From Anticarsia gemmatalis (Eukaryota; Arthropoda; Insecta; Lepidoptera; Erebidae), in contig NC_134747.1 in NCBI RefSeq assembly GCF_050436995.1, positions 9,617,501 through 9,681,500 on the forward strand: a stretch of DNA of 64,000 nt, read 5' to 3'. The translations under genes and the position numbers were made by a program. The notes under the pieces were generated by a model that did no database searches, was not told the DNA's origin, and saw only the letters and a program-made list of their open reading frames with translations. Shown in pieces: positions 1 to 11,056 of the stretch; position 1 is the first letter of the stretch, and every line of letters begins with the position of its first letter.

Positions 1-274
1 GGTTATTGCAGCCCTTAAACTTAAACTAAGAATTTTGCTATCAAACTCTTCGTGAAACGTTCATTAATGTTTTCAGTGGAAATTCCAGCATGTTCATTTT
101 TGCCCGAACAAATTGGGCTAACAAAATATTTATATCTTCATAATCAACATGTGCTGTGTGGCGGAAATATTACCGTTTTACATTGAACACACATTTTCGT
201 GCAACTCATAATACAGGGTGTTAGGCACGTAGTTGTCCGAATGAAACAGAAATCTGGTATGCACTGCTGCCGAC

Positions 275-1537
275 ACGGCGTTAGAGCAGCTCGAAAGTCA
301 CTTTAACTCGAATCAGCTATTTCATGGTAAACAGTATGGTTTCACAAAGGGTAGGTCAACGATCGATGCAGGTATTTCGCTCGTCAAGCATATCTACGAT
401 GCTTGGGAGACATCCCAGGACGCCATTGGGGTGTTCTGCGATCTCTCCAAAGCATTTGACTGTGTCCAACATAATACGCTCCTTAGGAAACTAAACCACT
501 ATGGAATTAGGGATACAGCGCTCGATTTACTTGCGTCATATTTGAGTAATAGGATTCAACGAGTAGATATCAATGGTGTAAGGTCTTTAGGTTCTGCTGT
601 TTCTCTCGGCGTGCCTCAGGGTTCGATACTCGGTCCGTTTCTTTTTCTCGTATATATAAACGATCTCCCCTTTCAGGTGCAGGACTTATGTGATATTATA
701 TTATTTGCAGATGACACTTCACTCATTTTTAAAGTAGATCGTTCGAAGTCTTGTTTTATTGATATCAATAGTATTCTTGAACAGGTCCACAATTGGTTCA
801 CTTGTAATAATCTGTTATTAAATTCTGACAAAACTAAGTGCATTAGGTTCACTATGCCCAACGCGAGGAATTTAGGTACTAACATAGTCGTAAATGGGCA
901 AACTATCGATTTGGTAGATTCGGCAACTTTTTTAGGTATCAGTCTGGATAGCAAGCTCCAATGGGGCACTCAGATAGCGCATCTCTCGGGGAGACTCAGC
1001 TCCGCCGCGTACGCAATCAGAAAAGTAAGACAGTTTGCTGGTGTGGATGCGGCAAGACTGGTTTACTTTAGTTATTTTCACAGCGTCATGTCTTACGGTA
1101 TATTACTGTGGGGTAAGGCTGCTGATATAGATGTTATTTTTGTCCTTCAAAAAAGAGCTATCCGTGCAATTTATAGTTTAGGAGCGCGAGACTCCTTGAG
1201 AGAGCTTTTTGGGCAGATAGGGATACTGACGGTGTCATCACAGTATGTGCTTGCAAACTTGTTGTATATAAAACAAAATTTAGGGACTTTCGCAACAAAT
1301 AGCGATAGACACAATTACAACACTAGAAACAGACACAAATTAGTAGGTCCCCATCATCGTTTACACAAGGTGCACAATTCGTTTGTAGGTCTCGGCATTC
1401 GTTTCTTCAACAAGCTTCCAAAGCACATCATGGATTTACCCCTGCCAAAATTCAAAGTTGCTGTTAAGGAACATCTCGTTAGGAAAGCTTATTACAGAAT
1501 TGATGAGTATCTAAACGACAATAGCTCTTGGGATTAG
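275..1537 (+). CDS. Reverse transcriptase fragment of the LINE
   Basis: The frame begins with sequence like the palm and fingers region of LINE reverse transcriptases (QYGFTKGRSTIDA), continues through DLSKAFDCV, GVPQGSILGPFLF and the catalytic FADDTS motif (Asp-Asp pair near 710), and ends with a C-terminal region containing YNTRNRHKL. These motifs in this order are diagnostic of non-LTR reverse transcriptase. From about 275 to the TAG at 1535-1537 there is no frameshift or stop, so the copy is fairly young, but it has no endonuclease domain and no ATG at the natural start, so it cannot be an autonomous element. The nearest GTG or ATG codons inside the frame are not real starts. Its likely role is none; it is a dead-on-arrival copy. 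Confidence 0.85.
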   Translation, partial: TALEQLESHFNSNQLFHGKQYGFTKGRSTIDAGISLVKHIYDAWETSQDAIGVFCDLSKAFDCVQHNTLLRKLNHYGIRDTALDLLASYLSNRIQRVDINGVRSLGSAVSLGVPQGSILGPFLFLVYINDLPFQVQDLCDIILFADDTSLIFKVDRSKSCFIDINSILEQVHNWFTCNNLLLNSDKTKCIRFTMPNARNLGTNIVVNGQTIDLVDSATFLGISLDSKLQWGTQIAHLSGRLSSAAYAIRKVRQFAGVDAARLVYFSYFHSVMSYGILLWGKAADIDVIFVLQKRAIRAIYSLGARDSLRELFGQIGILTVSSQYVLANLLYIKQNLGTFATNSDRHNYNTRNRHKLVGPHHRLHKVHNSFVGLGIRFFNKLPKHIMDLPLPKFKVAVKEHLVRKAYYRIDEYLNDNSSWD

Positions 1538-2068
1538 TCGCTCGCTTGATGAGGATTCTTTGAAATTAGGGAACTTTGCTATAAATTGTATAAACTCAGT
1601 AGCAGTAGGTCTAAATATTGTAAAATATGGGCAATTAATGATGCAAATAGGTGATGTTACGTACAATTTGATGTTATTCATAAAACTGTCACTTTTTTCT
1701 TTTATAATGTTCACAACCAGAGTGCTCACTTGCTGCCCATATTCTTATTATCACATGCTAGTAGGTGCTCCCAACATACGGTATGATCAGAGACTAATAA
1801 ATAACCTAGCTATGTTCATTTAACTTAATTGACGTTCAGTCTATATCGCTGATTGTTGGCAGCTCCTCGCATGATCAATTATTGTATCAACCACATTGTA
1901 AAACTTTTTGGCGATTGAAAAGAGTGGCCGTGAGTTTCTCGCTAGCTCTTCTCATAAGGCTCTACCCCCTTTCCGAGCTAGTGGTAGATTCAGTAATTGT
2001 AACGACTATCATAAGTGTCAATATTTGACCTAAATGAATAAATGATTTGATTTTGATTTTGATTTTGG
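275..2068 (+). mobile_element. 5'-truncated non-LTR retrotransposon (CR1/Jockey-type LINE)
   Basis: Sequence related to a LINE starts at about 275, in the middle of the reverse transcriptase, so the 5' end is missing as is usual after incomplete reverse transcription. The open frame runs without a stop from about 275 to 1537. A 3' untranslated part follows and ends at about 2041-2068 in a short GATTTT repeat, the kind of microsatellite tail found on CR1/L2/Jockey-like elements rather than a poly(A) tail. No target-site duplication could be assigned because the 5' boundary is unclear. The exact clade is not certain from reading alone. Confidence 0.85.
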
Positions 2069-3830
2069 TGGTATTAACTTAAATTTATATTTGCCGTTTC
2101 AGAGTATAAAGGTTTAAAACCCTAAACTTTAGCTTTTTTTTCTAGGCCCGAGTTGACCAGTTACGAACGATTGGTGATTTTCACTTATTTTTTCTAACTT
2201 TTGTAATACCTATTGTGTGTGTTGTGCATCATTTAATGGGATTGAATCTTAGGAAGTGTTTATTGTTATTGTATTTCGGATACATACGGGAATTAACGCG
2301 AACACGACTTTTACCTTGGAATGCCCGGCGTTTTGGCTGGCAGGTTTAAAAGTTATGAAGAGTTTAAAGGTTTCCTAGTGCAAAATATGTAGAGCAGCTA
2401 AACCAACCAACAACATTACCTGTGTATAGGAAAAGCAAGTTAAAAGGAATACTAATAAATAATAATCATACCAACAATAATGAATATAAAATTAACTAAC
2501 GGCTTGGTACCTCCATTTAACCTGTTTACAACAATCAGTAGCTTTAATTAGGGATAGAAGTGATTGGATATAATATGTAGCGTCACATTTATCATATCTA
2601 TTATTAGTTTTAAGGTAAAATAATAATCAGTTATCAAATATTCATATGTATTTACCTTTTTCATTAAAATAGATTTGTTAAATGTACTTCATGAAATATG
2701 GAGTTTCCATATTGTTTGTTTTTGTGTTCATATTTGTGGTTTTGTGACGTTTACCTTTACTAACCTACGCAAGAGGGTGGCGTTATAACACGAGGAAAAA
2801 AATTTTTTTTGAACGCCATGCCTTTAGAAACTTGTCCCTAAATAATTATGTTATAAGTATATATAGGAAGTACTATTTATTTATCTTGATGTTGATGATT
2901 GAAAAACGGATATAACTATAACCATTTTACATTTTGTAATAAACCTGTCAAATGGAAGGGTATCTTTCTTTCTATCATAACCTATCAACCTCCTCTGCAC
3001 AAAGGATGATCAGGCGAATTTGCAAATTTGTTTTTTTGCTGATCTTAATATGGTATTAATAATTTCAATCTTATAAACTCAGTATATCGTGTTTTGTTTC
3101 TCTCTATTTTGCTTAGTTAGATATTCACTTAACTTGTAATCATAAAATTGCAATTAAATATTTTAAAGTATAAAATAAAATTGCTTACAGTCAGTTCGGT
3201 TTCGGAAAATAAAAGATAAAATTGCAGTGAATGCTCTTTATTTTTGAGATCCCAAAAACACACAAACACGGTGCAAATTGTAATATTTTCGTGAGAGTAT
3301 TTTGTTATATTGAATACATCAGTTAAATAAAACTTATAAAAATATTCAATAGATAGTATATAATATATAAAAAGTTAAACTTAAAATCATCAATACATAC
3401 ATATTATATTATAATTTCTTAACACTAAGGCTCTTTCGCAAAGAGTTATTCATCATATTCAAAACAATGGCACATGAAGCATCGGTTTCCTTAAAGTTAA
3501 CAAATACATTTAAGTAAATAATATTTATTACCACGCGGTGAAATAATAAGTGAATCAATGTAAAAGTATTTTTTTATATTTTTTCTATTTCAAAGTGCTG
3601 GTGATACAAACGGTATAACATCAGTGAGTAAATAATAATATTCTATATCCTAGTCAATCCATTTAAACTTGCCATGTCGTCGGTAGTATTATCGTTGTAC
3701 GTTAGTATAATAAAGTACATAAATTCTAGATTCAACAATCGTACATTCAACAAGAGAACTCACGAAAAACAGTTCTGTCATAAATAAACAATAATTATAA
3801 TAGCCAAGTTTGCAAATGGCGTAGCGGACG
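2069..3830. other. AT-rich intergenic DNA, including the probable 3' UTR of transglutaminase
   Basis: No coding sequence is visible. On the minus strand an AATAAA lies at 3242-3237, so the transglutaminase 3' UTR may run from 3831 down to roughly 3220; other polyadenylation signals nearby are possible. The rest is low-complexity AT-rich sequence. Confidence 0.4.
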
Positions 3831-3831
3831 A

Positions 3832-3990
3832 TTAGGAGGTGGTCTTTATGATGACGACCTCCTCCTCTTGAACATACAAGTGTTGTTCCGGCGCTACGTA
3901 CGACACATAGGATCGATCCATCTGCAGCGCGGGAGGAGACGACGGCCCCGGCGAGGTGCGCGGCGAGGGCGCGCGGGGCCCGGGGGCTAG
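3832..3990 (-). other. Candidate stop-codon readthrough extension of transglutaminase
   Basis: The transglutaminase stop TAG (3993-3991) is followed in the same frame by CTA and then 51 more sense codons up to TAA at 3834-3832. The 52-residue extension has two parts: a Pro/Ser/Arg-rich stretch (about 23 residues) and a tail with MDRSYVSYVAPEQHLYV followed by an acidic run and VVIIKTTS. The second part has balanced amino-acid use like a real protein. CTA directly after a stop codon is a known leaky context. Alternatively this is ordinary 3' UTR, or reached by an unseen splice form. Confidence 0.45.
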
Positions 3991-6900
3991 CTAGCCGCGC
4001 ACGTTCACCGTGGTGCAGCCGAAGATCTCGTCGAGCTGCCGCGACGAGAACGTCACCACGATGCGCCGCTCGCCATGTCGCCGCGGCACGAACTTGTCCT
4101 GGTAGTTCACGAACTCGCCAGGCTTCACGTCGCGGAATCGTATCTGAAACGAACGGTCGTCATGGTCAAGTCTTTTCTCTGGGAAAACAATATATCAATA
4201 TAGTCTGCCGAGTTTCAGAGATTATTACTGTACCTGTCTAGGTCTCTGTACTCCAGGCCCTTCAAAGGTGAAGTAGCAATCAGTCAAGTGTACATTCAAC
4301 GGGTTCTGGAAGCTGAATGTCACAGCGCATTCCTGTCCTATGCATGGCTGGCTTCTCACCTAAACAAAAAAAATATTTAGAAGCAGTTCAAAACAAAATT
4401 TGGATTGTAACCAAAAATGTTTTATGTTTACCTGGACTTGCATCCTTGGCTTGTGTAGTGGGAAATCGTCTTCATCCGACCAGGCTTGTCGTGTCTGCTT
4501 AACGTAGGCCATAGCGTGAACCTTCACCATCGAGTGATCAACCAGCTTGTCCATGTATTCTTGTGGTGTGACATGCAGTTTAAGTACTTCACGCTGTCCA
4601 GCGCGTACAATGAATTCTCCCTGAGCCCTTCGCAGACGCGAAGCAATGGCGCCAGTATAGTAGCAGGAAGAAGCTGTGAGTACGCACCAGATGGTACGGT
4701 CTTCGTGTGATTTGTTCTGCAAAATTATTGGAGTGGTAGCGAACACGTAAAAGTAAATTTATAAATTGAAATATTTTTTTCATCTGAAACAAATTCAACC
4801 AAATCTACCTGTATATTCATCGTGCAGTCGAATGGTTGACCGTATGGGACAATATCAATGTCCATAAGATCGAAGTAAACATCTTCAAAGTTGCGGTCAG
4901 GATATTCATAATACTGTTGGAGGCGTTGGTAGCCGCGGCAAGAAGCGATAACGGCAAGGCGTTCTGGCGACGAACTGTCCACCGTTTTATACTCGTGGGT
5001 AATCTCCAACATGTCACTGTCGCCCTCGTCGTCGTCGCGGTTCGGATTCTTGGTAAGGATCTTGCGTCCAACTCTGTTTATCAATTACACAAACGTTATA
5101 CAAATGAACACGAAGGCAAAATTAACTTAGACCATTTCAAAATAAACTTACTGGTATTGGTTAGAAGCCATCCTAATGAAACCCCATTCAGAGTTTTCTT
5201 CTTCTTGGAAGTGACAAAGCTCCGCATTGAGCTGGCAGAACATGAAGGGTGTATCATACTGGAAGCCTACTTCACCACGGCGAACAGCTTCAACGCTGGC
5301 CGGGCCGCAGTGGTACACAGATTCTGATTCTTCTTGAGGAGTAGAGTCAATAATCTGCCAGCCGCTGTATCCTGATGATAATTACAATAGGATGGTTAGG
5401 TATTGCCGTGTTCCTAGTATTTACTGCGAGTAGCCTCAAAGTGTTGCATTTTAAAATACCTTGTGGCAAATCAGGTCTCTGCATCCATACATCGTTCCAA
5501 ACATGGAAGTTCCAGCATGAGTCGTAGCAATCTTCATCAGGTCCGTTAGGCACTTCATTGCCATCACGATCGAAATATTTGTCTACAGTGAATGTACGAT
5601 TTGTATCATGAGCTGACACGTAGTTAGTAACTGATCGGCAAGGTATACCTGAAAGAAAAATATTGCTTTAGTCTACCTTCCTATCTTCGACAAGTGAATT
5701 ATGCATTGTTGATCTAAATAAATACCAAGTGCTCTGCAGATGGTGGTCACAAGGCCAGAGTATACCCAGCATTGTCCATATTCAACAGGTCTTCCACCAT
5801 CAGTGAGGTATCTTTCAAGGATAGCCACGGAACCAGTCCAAGCGTGGGGCGCTACACCATCCTTATATTCACCGTCATAGCGACCCACCATCAGCCCGTC
5901 GTCGTCATGGTTTGCATTGATCTGAAATTGATTGTTTATGAGGAAATTGTTTTAACAAACTTTCGGTTCAGGCGTTGCTAAATAGATCCTGCCGGTATAC
6001 TCACCATGGATGATATGGCTCTGCAGACACGAATTGGATTACCGCGTTCTGAATGCTCCAGGCCACTACGTTCCAACAAGTACATGCAAGCTGGCAACAC
6101 CACATCATCAAATTGTCCGTAAATCCACTTGCGACCCTTGGGTTGGCGCCAAGTGCCACACCAAATTTTTCCTTGCTCATTGTGGACATATTCTTTCCTG
6201 GATGATTCGTTATCCATGTATACGGGGTCCTCGCGACACCAAGGATTGAATAGAATGTAGATGTCCTCGTCGCATTTGTAGTCGTGGCGATTATCGCGCT
6301 GGCCAAAGCGGTTGGTCTGTACCCAGCAGTTCCATACACCAACAGGAGCTGTAGCCGGCACATGAACTTGGAATGTGATTGTGTTACCATCTTGACGTTG
6401 GATACTAATATCCCATCTGTCCATGTCATGAGCCAGAGAGGCCAAGTTTTGCATAGATCCATGACGTGACCCATAACCGCGACCGAATGTAGAGTGCTGT
6501 GTTGTTCCACCGTAACGGTCCATCATAGGACGGTCCATAGGTCCATGTGGGCTTAGAGGGCTATGCTGCAGAGGCAATGGTTCGTTGCTGAACGAACTGC
6601 GACGCACGCCATAAGTTGTAGTCTCGCGCATGCCGCTCATTGGTCCCATTGAGCTCATTGTTCCCATGGTGCCCATAGTTCCCATAGTACCCATAGTGCC
6701 CATCGTACCCATTGTCCCCATCGTTCCCATTGAGCCCATGGTCGCCATACCAGTCCCAGTATCCTGCATGCGAGACATTCCCATCCCCATGCCCATGCCC
6801 ATCATATCACGGGAGTGCTGGAACACGCCTTGCTGGTTGCTCCAGTTCACAGGGAGTACGACACGAGTGCCCTTCGTTACGCTAGGCTTAGGACCTGTGT

Positions 6901-7660
6901 AGTAAAACGTTAGTATTAATAATACCTACGTAAGTATTAATAAAACCAATTCTTAAAACATTTACCTCCGAAATATTAATCGTTATATTTATTATCAAAG
7001 TACATATTTTGTTTATAACTTACCGAAGCAGAAAACGACGCGAATCATATCCTGTTGTTTGTCATAAGTCCTGTCAAAGCGTACGGCAAAGAAGAAGTTC
7101 TGACCGCGTCTTAGAACAGGATTTGGAAGAATGTTATCATTCACCAGATCATACTGCTCGGTATGATGATCTTTGGAGTTATCTCGAGAATAAAACTCAG
7201 TCAGCTCAACCTTTAGCGGCTGCTGAGAGTAGTAGCTTTGTGGTATCATCTCCATGGTATCCTGGCGACGTCTACGTTCGTTTTGATCCGCCATCTTACA
7301 AATCAAGTTGTGGGTGTACTGCGTATTCGGGCTGTTCCTCATGGAATACTTCATGCGATGCAGCGAGCCAGTGCTGTGAGAACGACCCGGGCGATGCTGA
7401 GCAGTGGGCCCAGCACGTTGCATTGGCCAACGGCGAGTTTGTCCGGGGCGCTGACAAAAGCTGGAGATGTTGTAATAGGCAGATAGCCCTGGAACATAGT
7501 TCGAAGGCATGCCGCCAATGGTCATCTGCTGCTCCCTCATGCAGCTGAGAGTGCTCATTCCCGATGTCAGACCAGTTATTCCACCCAAACCCATTCCAGT
7601 CATGCTGGAAGTCATGCTAGAGGACATTCTGTCCATACTAGATCTTCTGACCATAGACAT
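3991..7660 (-). CDS. Transglutaminase (protein-glutamine gamma-glutamyltransferase), nine exons
   Basis: Exons on the minus strand are 7660-7024, 6894-6005, 5921-5726, 5648-5460, 5371-5152, 5073-4809, 4716-4432, 4359-4234 and 4143-3991. All junctions are GT-AG, the frame is continuous, and the product is 986 residues. The enzyme cross-links glutamine to lysine side chains; insect homologues act in haemolymph clotting and cuticle. The catalytic triad is visible: Cys560 in YGQCWVYSG, His623 in WNFHVWND and Asp646 in IIDSTPQE; the His-Asp spacing of 23 equals that of human TG2. N-terminal beta-sandwich, core and two C-terminal barrels are all present. The protein is longer than the usual 690-760 residues because of a Met/Ser-rich N-terminal region (about 130 residues) and a Met-Gly-Thr repeat (residues 243-298) in the first domain. 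No signal peptide is seen, in line with non-classical secretion of the family. The start at 7660 is the first ATG in frame after an upstream stop. Confidence 0.93.
6668..6730 (-). repeat. Coding (Met-Gly-Thr)7 tandem repeat in transglutaminase
   Basis: Seven 9-bp units encode Met-Gly-Thr (residues 268-288), inside a wider Met/Gly-rich tract (residues 243-298). Third codon positions vary between units, so the repeat is kept at the protein level or is not freshly expanded. It sits in a loop position of the N-terminal beta-sandwich. Confidence 0.9.
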
Positions 7661-7771
7661 CCTGGCGGAGTAGCTGTAAGTGTACCCAAGTAATCCAAGT
7701 CCCGATACAGGACCTCACTGTGCTCAGGGATGACACCCGAGCGAATGATGTCGTTGAGAAGATTCGGCAGG

Positions 7772-7779
7772 TTTATATA
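7772..7779 (-). promoter_or_regulatory. TATA box upstream of transglutaminase
   Basis: TATATAAA lies about 110 bp upstream of the chosen ATG at 7660, a distance that fits a start site around 7745 and a 5' UTR of about 85 nt. The inference rests on sequence and position only. Confidence 0.45.
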
Positions 7780-9495
7780 GGGCCACCCGGTGCAAAGGAT
7801 CGTTCAGTGCCCTTAGGTGTCAGTTGTCATAGCAGGCGCCGTAGTAACTAGTTACTATGAAGTAAAGGACTATTGTTCGTGTTCACTGACTCGTAGTTAA
7901 AACAAGTACACTGCTCTTAAATAGAACTAGTTACTGTTAAAACAGTCTTGTTGAGTAGTACAATCGTGCACAACACCGATCAGCGTTAGGTACATTTGTT
8001 TTCTCTTAGGTAGACAATGTTGTTACATATTTTTTTTTTTTTTTTAATGTCCGAGTGTTAAACTCTTCATTAGATTAAGTATTTTATTTATTATTATAAT
8101 GATGTACTTAAAAGGCGACTGACTTTTGAAAATCAAACGTCTGGGCCAAATTAAACATTACTCAAAAGATCAATAGGTACAACTTACCGGTAAGGAGCCA
8201 TTATCGAAATCAGTGGCTAACCCAGCCATATTGCTATATGAATTTTGATAGGCGTGACACCTAAGTAATTAGTAAAACATGTGTAGATGCTATCATCCTA
8301 CGCAGTGGTCGTTATAATTTTTATTTCAGACTCATTTGGTTTGCACTGTAATTTTTTTGTCTAATTTCATGCGCATGCTTATGCAACTAATTTAAAGATA
8401 TAACTTACTTATTCCCTTTTCCAATTTTTTTACTTAACACAACGCTCACATTTTCAGAGCGCTCTTACTTTTCCTAGTGAAAGTACACAATCCTTTCAAA
8501 CGATACATAGATACAATATGAGTGTAATAAAATACAACATGCTGCTCCACGTTGCCTCCGTAAACCCTATTGTTTAAAACAACAACGGTAACGGACACAG
8601 AGACTGTATACACGCTAGACGACAGAATTAAAAAAAATATTTGGTATTTCTAAACAGCTGGGATATTTTTGGTCTACTTCTTTATTTCGTTATTTTTTTA
8701 TTTATTTATGTATCTAGGTACTTGCATCTTTAACCATTAACCATGTTCCTAGACACCGACACGAGGAAAGACAATCAATAATGATCGAGAGGACAAACAC
8801 GGAGTGCAGCAAGTAGAAGACACGTCTTCATCATCACAATATGATTGTCGTCTAAGACTAGTAAAGAAATCTGGAAGCAATATCATTTCATCGTCATCTT
8901 ATTAAAGAGGTAAGCTGACATAAAAACTGTGACTGCTGTGTTAAAGGCATAATAAAATAATGTAGTTAGTCTATAATATTAAGGGATTTAAAAAGGTAGT
9001 AAGGTACCTATGTAGCTATACAAGTTGTGTTAAGTATGCGGTATCTAAGTATGATTAAATGGATGATTATTGGTTCTTATAAATACATTTTAAAATTAGG
9101 TAAATTCTTTGAGGGGTGGTCATCGTTTTTTCATTAACATCTATAACATGCACTCATGTAGATGTAAATGAAAAACCTATGACCACCCCTCAAAAAAAAT
9201 CATTTCAAAATGCTAAACTTTTGATAGAGAAACAAACTACCTCTAGTTCTCGCTCAGCTTTTAAATAATTTAAAAAATATACACAAGCTTCAAATAAATA
9301 AAAATGGAATAAATAATATTATAGGAGGTAGTAAGATTTTTTACTTTTTTGCTGTAGTAACATCTGTTGCTAAGCAACAAATTGTTATTGATTTGTTTAT
9401 AACAGAAACGTCATTCTTCTCTGTGATATATCCCTAATCGAGTTATAGATCACTTTTCCAACTTTAACATTTTAGAGTCCGTAAATGGATAAGAA
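7780..9495. other. Intergenic region between transglutaminase and TMEM231
   Basis: The two genes are divergent. No coding sequence is visible. The region holds a poly(T) run near 8030-8045 and a strong hairpin at 9108-9194, listed separately. Confidence 0.5.
9108..9194. repeat. Long hairpin (about 40-bp arms, 4-nt loop)
   Basis: The arm at 9108-9150 starts TTTGAGGGGTGGTCAT and pairs with 9155-9194, ending ATGACCACCCCTCAAA. The outer 16 bp are perfectly paired and the inner part has a few mismatches and bulges. It could be a small palindromic MITE or a microRNA-like hairpin; sequence alone does not decide. Confidence 0.8.
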
Positions 9496-10809
9496 ATGGG
9501 TCTCTATAAATTATTTAGTTATAACGTGGAAGTTCAATATAAGAGTGGTTTCTTATCGAAAGCTATGTTATTTACCATGATAACTACAGTGCTCAACCTA
9601 GCCTTGCCTTTCTTCATAGCATACAGAAGTAGAGGTGGGTTTTATTTTTTTTTTCTATACTAAATTCGTAGCATAGGTACAATAGAGTGACTATACTTGT
9701 TATTTTGCAGGATTTTGGTTAAGAACTCACAGTTTTTATGAACAGCCAATCGTTCATTTCACGTACGATTACCTTGTAGTAGCCGAATCAGATGATCCTA
9801 GCAGGCCAATAGTGTGTGGTGAAACCAGTGAATTACATGGCACTACTATTAAAAACGAAGAAGATTGTGTAGAATTCCAAGTAGGTGTTATTCCAAAAAT
9901 ATTTTTTATTTCTCTCAGCCTTATTTATCTATTAAGCTTTGAACAGGTCACTCAGGTCTGTATACCTATGTATGTTTTCATGTACCTACATACTCACTAA
10001 GATTAATGCAATTTCCAGATACAAGAATATGACTACAATGGTGATGGCAAAAATGATATTTTAGATTTCAAGATAAATCTTAACATACCTCACCAACAAA
10101 CAATAACAAGTGTTGTGTTAATATTCATGTTGGACTTCCAATTAAAGGTAATAAAAGATCCCATGCATGATTATAATGGTTTTATAGAACAATATATATT
10201 ACGTACCTAATCACTTGAGTTTCAAACTATGATTATTTTCAGACTGTATGTCCCTTGCATATGCAAAGTTTAGCTGTGATACACAAAGACTTTGCACAGC
10301 CTCCCTCAGGGTTCAAGTACTATGGAGACCTCCACTTTTACCAGACATCACATTTGCCTTGCAAACACAACCTCATAGACACTAGATACAACATTTCCTC
10401 TTTTGATTTTAAGAAAAACAGTCATGACAGTATAATAGACTTCATACTGCAGAATTATTTTATGAGAGAAGGTAAGAATTATATCTGCTTCCCTATCAAT
10501 TAATTAATGTCCAACTTTTTTAAATAACTGCATACTGTGTTGTTTACAGTTACTACAGATACCAAAGCCTTTTATGCAAGAAGTCAAAATGGACATACAG
10601 GCTCTATGCAAATGCATGTTCGTCTCAGAGTGCCAGAAATGGAGATTAGATATATACCAAGCTTAATGCAGGAACTTAAGTGGGCCTGGCCGCAATATCT
10701 TTCATTAGTTATTGTATTCTACTGGATATTTAATCAACTCAAAAAGTTTGTATTCAATCACAGACTGCTTATGGCCTGGGAAGTGGTACCATGGAAGAAA
10801 CATCATTGA
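9496..10809 (+). CDS. TMEM231: Transmembrane protein 231 (ciliary transition zone)
   Basis: Exons 9496-9634, 9711-9880, 10019-10147, 10243-10471 and 10550-10809 join in frame to 308 residues, close to the human protein. TMEM231 belongs to the MKS/B9 complex at the transition zone of cilia, where it limits exchange of membrane proteins. Recognisable family blocks are the start MGLYKLFSYNVEVQYKSG, then GFWLRTHSFYEQPIVHF, the calcium-loop-like DYNGDGKNDILDFK, ARYNIS-like DTRYNISSF, and a C-terminal FAWVQY-like WAWPQYLSLV. Two membrane segments lie near residues 24-42 and 258-278, with a large domain between them. In insects motile and sensory cilia are limited to sperm and sensory neurons, so expression there is expected. 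It is transcribed convergently with TIM21, the stops being 247 bp apart. Confidence 0.92.
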
Positions 10810-10922
10810 CTGTAATATGCTGGAGAATCTAGCTCAAAATGTGAATATTCCCCCAAATAATGTTAGTTGAATGAAAAATGCATATAAATAGAAAAAAATA
10901 TAACAGTATCTGCTATTAGGTA

Positions 10923-10933
10923 AATAAATAAAA
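10923..10933 (+). terminator. Polyadenylation signals of TMEM231
   Basis: Overlapping AATAAA copies lie about 115 bp behind the TGA stop, the usual place for cleavage and polyadenylation. Confidence 0.55.
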
Positions 10934-11056
10934 TGTATGTTTTCAATTTTAATTTTATTAAAACATTTCAACAATGACTACTTAGCTATCTAAACATAAT
11001 TATAAGTATTTTACAATTTACATTTTTTGTTTTTTTTTTGGCCCATTAGAATTTTA

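Noticed and set aside
673..969. Minus-strand open frame inside the LINE
   Set aside because: Shadow of the reverse transcriptase frame; no motif.
6001..6510. 169-codon minus-strand frame in exon 2 of transglutaminase
   Set aside because: It is a second frame over a well supported exon.
7009..7548. 179-codon plus-strand frame opposite exon 1 of transglutaminase
   Set aside because: Antisense shadow of a coding exon that splices cleanly into the enzyme.
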